Below, one piece after another: positions 15,389 through 20,770 of a stretch of 20,770 bases of DNA; position 1 is the stretch's first letter, and each line of letters begins with the position of its first letter. A program made the position numbers and the translations under genes. A model generated the notes under the pieces. That model was not told the DNA's origin, did no database searches, and worked only from the letters and a program-made list of their open reading frames with translations. This stretch comes from Peptococcaceae bacterium (GTDB lineage Bacteria; Bacillota; Peptococcia; DRI-13; UBA5745). The stretch spans positions 1 through 20,770 of the forward strand of contig JAISDM010000047.1 in assembly GCA_031264885.1 (NCBI GenBank). Reading direction: 5' to 3'.

Positions 15389-16138
15389 TTATTCGTACTC
15401 CACCACATCGGTCCATTTGAGCAAAAATTCCTTCTCTTTCGGTTTGCCTTTGACCAGTTGGGAGGCGGCGACGATGGGCAGCCATTTTTGAACATAGGAT
15501 CTTGCCGTACCGCTTTTTTCGCAGAAAAACGCCAGATATTGCTCCGCAAACAGCGCGGAGTCCGCCAAAAGGAAGCGCAGATATGTCCGGGCGGCGTCGG
15601 CGGAGGCGTTGCCCTGGGTGGCGTGGGACCAGTCGAGTACATAGACGTCGTCCGATGGGGTGATGATGATATTCTCCGGCATGAAATCGCCGTGACAGAG
15701 TTTATCATGCCGGGGCAGACTGTTCAAGCGGGTGTGCAGCTCGTATATCGCCGTGGGATCAAGCCCCGATTCCTGGATCTTGCCGTACATTTTGTCGGTG
15801 TGATGCCGCAGCCGCTTGGCGTTGAAGCTGTGCATCCGGAGCTGGATGTCCACAAGGCGGGCGATATGCCCCTCGTTTTCCTCAGGCTGATCCACCATCT
15901 TCCGGAGAAGGGTGTCCCCTTCGATGAATTCGGTGACGATCGCCCATTTGCCGTCTGTTTTGGCGACTTCGATCAACTGAGGGACGGCAAAGCCTGTTTC
16001 ATAGACAATGGCGTGATTCAGCGCCTCGTTCAGCACGTCGGCGGCGCCGAAGGTCCCGTCAAACAGTTTGACGGCGGTTTTTCCGTCCCGGTAGACGGTT
16101 TTGTTCCCGCGCTCGGCGATAACCGTTGAAAGATTCAT
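15389..16138 (-). CDS. Aminoglycoside/choline-kinase-like phosphotransferase
   Basis: A 249-residue protein of the APH/choline kinase fold (PF01636). Its catalytic loop is CHGDFMPENIII (HGDxxxxN), followed by the metal-binding VYVLDWSHAT. An N-terminal lobe holds TAVKLFDG and a WAIVTEFIEGDTL hinge. The substrate is unknown: the family includes choline, ethanolamine, fructosamine and drug kinases, and related stand-alone genes are often annotated as TIGR02172-like. I chose the ATG at 16138, with AAGGAGG 7 nt upstream; the open frame continues upstream inside adhE but without support. The start overlaps the adhE stop by 4 bp (ATGA), so it is translationally coupled to adhE. It ends about 90 bp before the acs promoter, with no clear terminator between. 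Confidence 0.85.
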   Translation of the reverse strand: MNLSTVIAERGNKTVYRDGKTAVKLFDGTFGAADVLNEALNHAIVYETGFAVPQLIEVAKTDGKWAIVTEFIEGDTLLRKMVDQPEENEGHIARLVDIQLRMHSFNAKRLRHHTDKMYGKIQESGLDPTAIYELHTRLNSLPRHDKLCHGDFMPENIIITPSDDVYVLDWSHATQGNASADAARTYLRFLLADSALFAEQYLAFFCEKSGTARSYVQKWLPIVAASQLVKGKPKEKEFLLKWTDVVEYE

Positions 16139-18750
16139 TTTTCCACCTCCTTGCCATAGTAAGCGTTCAGATACATCTGCCGCAGTTCGCTGATCAGCGG
16201 GTAACGGGGATTGGCGCCTGTACACTGATCGTCGAAGGCTTGTTCGGCCATGTCGTCCAGCCGGGCCAGGAAATCCGCCTCTTCCACGCCGTAATCCCGT
16301 ATGGTGGGTTTGATCCCGATGTCCGCCTTGAGTGTGTCTATGGCGGCGATCAGGCTCTCCAGCTTCTCTTCGTCGTTTTTGCCCGTGAAACCCAGCGCCT
16401 CGGCCAGGGCGGCGTAACGGGCAAGGGTGCGCGGGTGGTCATACCGTGGAAAGGTGCCCATCCTCGGCGGCGCGGCGACGGCGTTAAAACGCAGTACCTC
16501 ATTGATCAGCAGCGCGTTGGCGACGCCGTGGGGCAAATGATGGAAGCTGCCCAGTTTATGCGCCATGGAATGGCACACCCCCAGAAAAGCGTTGGCGAAA
16601 GCCATGCCCGCCATGGTGGCCGCGTTGGCGGTCTTCTCCCGGGCCTCGGGATCGTTGGCCCCATTGGTATAAGCGCGGGGCAAATAAATGAACAGGGATT
16701 TCAGCGCGCCGACCGCCAGAGAGTCCGTATAATCGGTGGCCAGCATAGAGGCGTACGCCTCCAGCGCGTGGGTCGCCGCGTCGATGCCGGAAGCGGCGGT
16801 CAGTCCCTTGGGGGCGTCCATCATCAGATTGGCGTCCACGATGGCCATGCTGGGCAGCAATTCATAATCCGCCAGCGGATATTTGATGCCGTTCCTCTCG
16901 TCGGTGATGACCGCGAAGGGCGTCACCTCCGATCCCGTGCCGGCTGTCGTCGGAATGGCGATGAAGCAGGCTTTTTCACCCATTTTCGGGAAGCCGTATA
17001 TCCGTTTGCGAATGTCGATAAACCGCATGGCCATATCCATGAAGTCCGCCTCGGGATGTTCGTAGAGCACCCACATGATTTTGGCCGCGTCGATGGCGGA
17101 TCCGCCGCCCAAAGCAATCACCGCGTCCGGCTCGAAAGCCGCCATTTGCTTGGCCCCTTCCCTGGCGCAGGCCAGCGTGGGATCTGGCTCCACATTGAAA
17201 AAGACCTGATACGCCAGACCCATATCCGACAGCTGATCTGTCACCGGCTTTGTATAGCCGTTGTGATACAGGAAGGTATCGGTCACCACAAAAACCCGTT
17301 TCTTGCCCAGTACGGTCTTTAACTCATCCAGAGCCACGGACAGGCAGCCCTTATTAATGTAGACTTTCTGAGGCGCCCGGAACCAGAGCATATTCTCTCT
17401 CCTTTCGGCGACAATCTTGACGTTAAGCAAGTGTTTGACGCCTACGTTTTCGCTGATCGAATTGCCGCCCCAGGAACCGCAGCCCAGGGTAAGCGACGGC
17501 GCCAGATAGAAATTATACAGGTCGCCGATGCCCCCGTGGGAAGACGGGGTATTGACGACCACGCGGCAGGTTTTCATCCGGGCCGTAAATTCGTCCAGAC
17601 GGCCGGCGGCGGCCGCCGGGTTGAGATAGATGGACGCCGTATGGCCGAGGCCGCCGTCGTACACCAGCCGTTCCGCTTTTTCCAGCGCCTCCGCGAAGGT
17701 TCCCGCCCGGTACATGGCAAGAACCGGGGAGAGCTTCTCGTGGGCAAACTCTTCGCCGGGCTCCACGCTCTCCACCTCACCGATCAGGATCTTAGCGCCG
17801 GACGGAGCGTCCACCCCCGCTATGGCGGCGACGGCAGCGGCAGGCTGGCCAACGATCTTGGCGTTGACCGCCCCGTTGATCAATATGGTTTTGCGCACTT
17901 TTTCCGTTTCATCCGGGTTCAGGAAGTAGCAGCCCCGGGCGGCAAATTCCTTCCTGACGGCTTCGTAAATCCCGTCCAACACGATCACCGCCTGCTCGGA
18001 AGCGCAGATGACGCCGTTGTCAAAGGTTTTGGAATGGATGATGGAGTTGACGGCCAGAAGGATATCGGCGCTGTCGTCAATGATAACGGGCACATTGCCG
18101 GCGCCGACGCCAATGGCGGGCTTGCCTGAGGAATAGGCGGATTTGACCATGCCGGGGCCGCCGGTCGCGAGAATGCAGTCGGATTCCCGCATCACCATAT
18201 TGGTTAAATCCAAACTCGGCTGGTCGATCCAGGCGATGATTTCTTCCGGAGCGCCGGCTTCAACCGCGGCTTCCAGTATCAGTTTCGCTGTTTCAATCGT
18301 GGATTTTTTCGCCCGGGGATGAGGGCTGAAGATAATGCCGTTTCGGGTTTTGAGCGCGATCAGCGATTTGAATATGGTGGTGGACGTGGGATTAGTGGTA
18401 GGAATCACCGCCGCGATCACGCCCACCGGTTCCGCGACGCGTTTGTAGCCGCCGGCCTTATTCTCCTCAATGACGCCGCATGTCTTGACGTCCTTGTAGG
18501 CGTTGTATATGTATTCCGCCGCGTAATGATTCTTGATGACCTTGTCCTCCACGAGACCCATTCCAGTCTCCGCCACAGCCATTTTGGCCAGAAGGACGCG
18601 AGCTTTGCAGGCGGCTGCCGCCGCCGCGCGAAAAATGGCGTCCACTTGCGCCTGAGAGTAAGCCGCGAATTTCTTCTGCGCCGCCCTCGTCCGCTCGAAA
18701 GCCGCGGCCAACGCCTCCACGCTGTCCACCGGCTCGTACGGTTTGTTCAT
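16135..18750 (-). CDS. adhE: Bifunctional acetaldehyde-CoA/alcohol dehydrogenase AdhE
   Basis: An 871-residue fusion. The N-terminal aldehyde dehydrogenase half (about 1-440) has catalytic C249 in NGVICASEQ. The C-terminal iron-dependent alcohol dehydrogenase half (about 455-871) has GGGSAIDAAK (548-557), TTAGTGSEVTPF (601-612) and iron ligands D657, H661, H727 and H741, offset by exactly 4 from E. coli AdhE. It reduces acetyl-CoA to ethanol with two NADH, or runs in reverse, and the family forms spirosomes. I chose the ATG at 18750 (GGAG 10 nt upstream); the GTG at 18759 is too close to the RBS. A near-consensus promoter lies just upstream. Beside the acetyl-CoA synthase operon, it is a natural sink or source for acetyl-CoA. 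Confidence 0.96.
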   Translation of the reverse strand: MNKPYEPVDSVEALAAAFERTRAAQKKFAAYSQAQVDAIFRAAAAAACKARVLLAKMAVAETGMGLVEDKVIKNHYAAEYIYNAYKDVKTCGVIEENKAGGYKRVAEPVGVIAAVIPTTNPTSTTIFKSLIALKTRNGIIFSPHPRAKKSTIETAKLILEAAVEAGAPEEIIAWIDQPSLDLTNMVMRESDCILATGGPGMVKSAYSSGKPAIGVGAGNVPVIIDDSADILLAVNSIIHSKTFDNGVICASEQAVIVLDGIYEAVRKEFAARGCYFLNPDETEKVRKTILINGAVNAKIVGQPAAAVAAIAGVDAPSGAKILIGEVESVEPGEEFAHEKLSPVLAMYRAGTFAEALEKAERLVYDGGLGHTASIYLNPAAAAGRLDEFTARMKTCRVVVNTPSSHGGIGDLYNFYLAPSLTLGCGSWGGNSISENVGVKHLLNVKIVAERRENMLWFRAPQKVYINKGCLSVALDELKTVLGKKRVFVVTDTFLYHNGYTKPVTDQLSDMGLAYQVFFNVEPDPTLACAREGAKQMAAFEPDAVIALGGGSAIDAAKIMWVLYEHPEADFMDMAMRFIDIRKRIYGFPKMGEKACFIAIPTTAGTGSEVTPFAVITDERNGIKYPLADYELLPSMAIVDANLMMDAPKGLTAASGIDAATHALEAYASMLATDYTDSLAVGALKSLFIYLPRAYTNGANDPEAREKTANAATMAGMAFANAFLGVCHSMAHKLGSFHHLPHGVANALLINEVLRFNAVAAPPRMGTFPRYDHPRTLARYAALAEALGFTGKNDEEKLESLIAAIDTLKADIGIKPTIRDYGVEEADFLARLDDMAEQAFDDQCTGANPRYPLISELRQMYLNAYYGKEVEK

Positions 18751-18788
18751 ATTGATCACACTCCTTATGAGTCTCCTTTTACAGTCCT

Positions 18789-18817
18789 AGTATACGCACT
18801 GCATCCGCAAATATCAA
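18789..18817 (-). promoter_or_regulatory. Near-consensus sigma-A promoter of adhE
   Basis: On the minus strand, TTGATA (18817-18812) and TATACT (18794-18789) are separated by exactly 17 bp. Each matches the consensus at 5 of 6 positions. The predicted start near 18782 gives a leader of about 30 nt before the adhE ATG. Confidence 0.8.
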
Positions 18818-18869
18818 GCGTTTTATTTATACAGCCGGCCTTTATGGGCAGCTTTTATGGGCGCCTCGA

Positions 18870-18923
18870 CATATAAATACAAATATATCGATACTTGAAT
18901 ATCGATATATTTGTATTTATATG
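18870..18923. repeat. Perfect 24-bp inverted repeat, AT-rich
   Basis: Arms 18870-18893 and 18900-18923 are exact reverse complements around a 6-nt centre (CTTGAA). They are far more AT-rich than their surroundings (ATAAATACAAATATATCGAT core). The pair lies 52 bp upstream of the adhE -35 and directly abuts the IS630-type remnant. No U-tract follows on either strand, so it is not a standard terminator. It could be an operator, a cruciform, or a mobile-element end. Confidence 0.9.
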
Positions 18924-19054
18924 ACCACGGCGATTCATCTCATGGTATGATACGTCGATTTATCAAAACATATTCAGGCCGCAAACGATACAATGTTCTT
19001 GGCGCTTTGAACTTCGTATCGAAAAAGGTAGTGACCGTTACAAAGGAAGGTTGA
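18923..19054 (+). pseudogene. IS630-family transposase remnant
   Basis: In frame from 18923 the sequence reads DHGDSSH, then MIRRFIKTYSGRKRYNVLG, then ALNFVSKKVVTVTKEG, ending at TGA (19052-19054). This matches the core of the DDE domain of IS630 transposases (the DxxHF region followed by RrFIKTxSGRxRYNVLGALN...ITVTN). Only about 43 of some 340 residues remain, with no recognisable start, second D or E. It is a decayed insertion between adhE and the transporter. A minus-strand ORF over the same bases (18940-19239) is judged antisense noise. The 130 bp from 19055 to 19186 show nothing else I can identify. Confidence 0.75.
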
Positions 19055-19186
19055 ACGCCGCGCACCCACTGTGTGGTACGCAAGTGAAAACCTGACGCGG
19101 CATCGTGCCAAAAAAACCGTGCCAGCGGGGCATATATTTCCGTACACGAGCATAGGATTCTATCATAAGTAAAGGGGTGGATTTGA

Positions 19187-20368
19187 GTGATAGATTTTTT
19201 TACGTCTCTGACGGAAAACACATTGTTTATCGTCTTCATAATCGCGGCCCTCGGTTATTTGATCGGCGGAGCCAAAATCAAAGGCATTGAGCTTGGCTCC
19301 GCGGGTGTCCTGTTAGTGGCGCTGGTGTTCGGGCACTTTGGCTGCACGGTTCCCTCCATCGTGAATAACCTTGGGTTATCCTTGTTTGTAACATCCGTGG
19401 GCTTTATCGCGGGTCCGGGTTTCTTCCGGAACTTCCGCAAGAACGCCGGTTCCTACATTTTGCTGGGGATCGTGATTATCCTGACCGGCGTGGTCACTTG
19501 CGTCGCAGTCATCCAACTGTTCGGCATACCGGCGGATTTATCCTCCGGCCTGCTAACCGGCGCCCTCACCAGCACTCCGGGACTCGCGGCCGCCAAGGAG
19601 TCGGCGGCGGCGGCCGCCGCGGCCGCCGGTCTGAACGTCCAGGCGGCGGAGGCGGCTGTGGCTACCGGCTACGGAATCGCGTATCCTTTCGGCGTGGTCG
19701 GCGTCGTATTGTTTGTACAACTTGTCCCGAAACTTCTGAATACGAATATGGAAGCGGAACGCAGAAGTTTTGAGGCGGCGTCCGGCAGCGAAAACAAAAC
19801 CTTCGCCGGAAAACTCATTTCTATGGACCCCATCGGGATGATGGCGTTCGCGTTCGCCATCATGTTTGGGGTCATCCTTGGACGAATTACCGTTCCTCTG
19901 CCCGGCGGCGCCAGCTTTTCTCTCGGCGTGTCGGGCGGGCCGTTGATTTCCGGACTCATATTCGGGCACTTCGGGCATTGCGGATCCATCAGTCTCGCCG
20001 TGCGCAAAGACGCGCTTACCGTATTCCGTGAATTCGGCCTTTGCCTGTTTCTTATCGGCGCGGGTACCGGCGGCGGAGCGGGATTCGTCGCGATCTTAAA
20101 GGAATACGGCGCCGCGTTGTTTTTTTATGGCGCCTTTATAACTGTACTTCCCATGATCATCGGCTACATCATCGCCCGGTACGGGATGAAACTCAGCCTG
20201 TTTAACAATTTAGGCTCCATTTGCGGCGGCATGACCAGCACGCCCGCCCTCGGCGCCCTGATCGGCGTAACCGGCACCGACAACGTCGCCTCTGCCTATG
20301 CCGCTACTTATCCCATTGCCCTCGTATCCGTTGTACTCTGTTCACAATTCATCAATATTTTATTCTGA
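19187..20368 (+). CDS. AspT/YidE-type membrane transporter (AAE family), short form
   Basis: A 393-residue integral membrane protein with about ten or more hydrophobic segments in two homologous halves. Each half carries the family signature: TGALTSTPGLAAAKE near residue 125 and GGMTSTPALGALIGVTGTDNVASAYAATYPIAL near 345. This is the Asp-Al exchanger domain (PF06826). Typical AspT/YidE proteins are about 560 residues, with two cytosolic TrkA-C domains between the halves; here only a short polar linker (NTNMEAERRSFEAASGSENK) is present. An Ala-rich loop encoded by GCG/GCC repeats lies at 19600-19660. The substrate is unknown; family members exchange amino acids or export dicarboxylates. The start is GTG at 19187 with GGGGTGG 6-7 nt upstream. 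It is a single-gene unit on the opposite strand to the acs and adhE genes. Confidence 0.85.
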   Translation: MIDFFTSLTENTLFIVFIIAALGYLIGGAKIKGIELGSAGVLLVALVFGHFGCTVPSIVNNLGLSLFVTSVGFIAGPGFFRNFRKNAGSYILLGIVIILTGVVTCVAVIQLFGIPADLSSGLLTGALTSTPGLAAAKESAAAAAAAAGLNVQAAEAAVATGYGIAYPFGVVGVVLFVQLVPKLLNTNMEAERRSFEAASGSENKTFAGKLISMDPIGMMAFAFAIMFGVILGRITVPLPGGASFSLGVSGGPLISGLIFGHFGHCGSISLAVRKDALTVFREFGLCLFLIGAGTGGGAGFVAILKEYGAALFFYGAFITVLPMIIGYIIARYGMKLSLFNNLGSICGGMTSTPALGALIGVTGTDNVASAYAATYPIALVSVVLCSQFINILF

Positions 20369-20378
20369 AACACAAAAT

Positions 20379-20413
20379 GGGCGGCGTCAAATCAGACGCC
20401 GCCCTCTTTTTCT
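20379..20413 (+). terminator. Rho-independent terminator of the transporter gene
   Basis: Perfect 10-bp stem GGGCGGCGTC (20379-20388) and GACGCCGCCC (20395-20404) with loop AAATCA, then TCTTTTTCT. It is 10 bp after the transporter stop codon. Confidence 0.93.
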
Positions 20414-20659
20414 ATTTCTTCCAGTTCTTTGGCGCTTAATTATGCAAACTCTCATGTTCCAGACTGCCGCTTGCCGTTTCTGTTTCCGGTTGGCGCACCT
20501 GATTGCGAAATAGAAGTGAGAAAGCATAAGCGACGGCGCGCTGATCGGGCATTGTGTTGTGTTGAGCCACTTATCGACAAGAAGTACGACGAAATCTATG
20601 AGATACGCAAAAAAGGCCATGCGCTGCTGGATGAAAGTAATATTTTACAGGCCGATATT
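20414..20659. other. Non-coding or decayed stretch after the terminator
   Basis: A plus-strand frame (20429-20665) and a minus-strand frame (20387-20620) are open, but neither has a convincing RBS or family match. The plus frame ends in a charged, helical-looking piece (PLIDKKYDEIYEIRKKGHA) and stops inside the first unit of the 23-bp repeat array. That would fit a gene fragment cut off by an insertion, but it remains unidentified. Confidence 0.4.
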
Positions 20660-20738
20660 TTTTAGCGGATTGGAGAATAATATTTTAGCGGACGGATTAG
20701 TTATATTTTAGCGGATGAATGAGTTGCGTTTTAGCGGA
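20660..20738. repeat. Four direct repeats with exact 23-bp period
   Basis: TTTTAGCGGA begins at 20660, 20683, 20706 and 20729, exactly 23 bp apart, with variable 13-bp spacers; an ATAT precedes the first three copies. Arrays of this sort occur at the ends of IS21-family elements (transposase binding sites) and as plasmid or phage iterons. A short open frame begins at ATG 20748 (MLIAARK) and runs off the window. Confidence 0.85.
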
Positions 20739-20770
20739 TCGCGTGATATGCTGATCGCAGCCAGAAAGAG

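Noticed and set aside
18940..19239. Minus-strand ORF of 99 residues between adhE and the transporter.
   Set aside because: It is antisense to the IS630-type remnant and overlaps the transporter start. No RBS or family match was seen.

Overview
The window is a Wood-Ljungdahl (reductive acetyl-CoA) locus from a GC-rich anaerobic bacterium, most likely an acetogenic member of the Clostridia (Bacillota). Reasons: a bacterial-type full-length acetyl-CoA synthase (AcsB) with its N-terminal CODH-docking domain, AcsC/AcsD/AcsE, a RACo-type corrinoid activator, clostridial AdhE, strong AGGAGG-type ribosome binding sites, and a PocR-AraC regulator. No rRNA, tRNA or CRISPR array is visible, so the species cannot be named.

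Layout. Nearly everything up to 18.75 kb lies on the minus strand. A 12-gene run goes from 15265 down to 1807: acsV (RACo), a DUF3786-like protein, a His-rich protein, cooT, acsF (CooC-like), cooS/acsA, cooC, acsB, acsD, acsC, acsE and a second pterin-binding methyltransferase. Gaps are short or negative, and an extended -10 promoter sits just before acsV. After a 42-bp gap with no terminator come a PocR-AraC regulator (529-1764) and a small secreted Cys-rich protein (195-497), then a strong hairpin at 136-171. Upstream, adhE and an APH/choline-kinase-like gene form a second minus-strand unit with overlapping stop/start and a near-consensus promoter. On the plus strand, an AspT/YidE-type transporter (19187-20368) ends at a clear terminator.

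How it works together. CooS reduces CO2 to CO. AcsE moves the methyl group from methyl-THF to the corrinoid protein AcsCD, AcsB joins methyl, CO and CoA into acetyl-CoA, and AcsV re-reduces inactivated cobalamin. Two CxC-bearing CooC-type ATPases, CooT and the His-rich protein look like a nickel-loading module for the Ni clusters of CooS and AcsB. AdhE could drain acetyl-CoA to ethanol. The methyl branch (fhs, folD, metF) is not in this window.

Non-coding and mobile features. A pair of 22-bp-spaced direct repeats overlaps the -35 region of the acs promoter and could be the AraC operator. A perfect 24-bp inverted repeat abuts an IS630-type transposase remnant between adhE and the transporter. 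Three copies of a GC-rich palindrome lie in operon gaps. A four-unit, exactly 23-bp-period repeat array lies at the right edge and may be the end of another mobile element.
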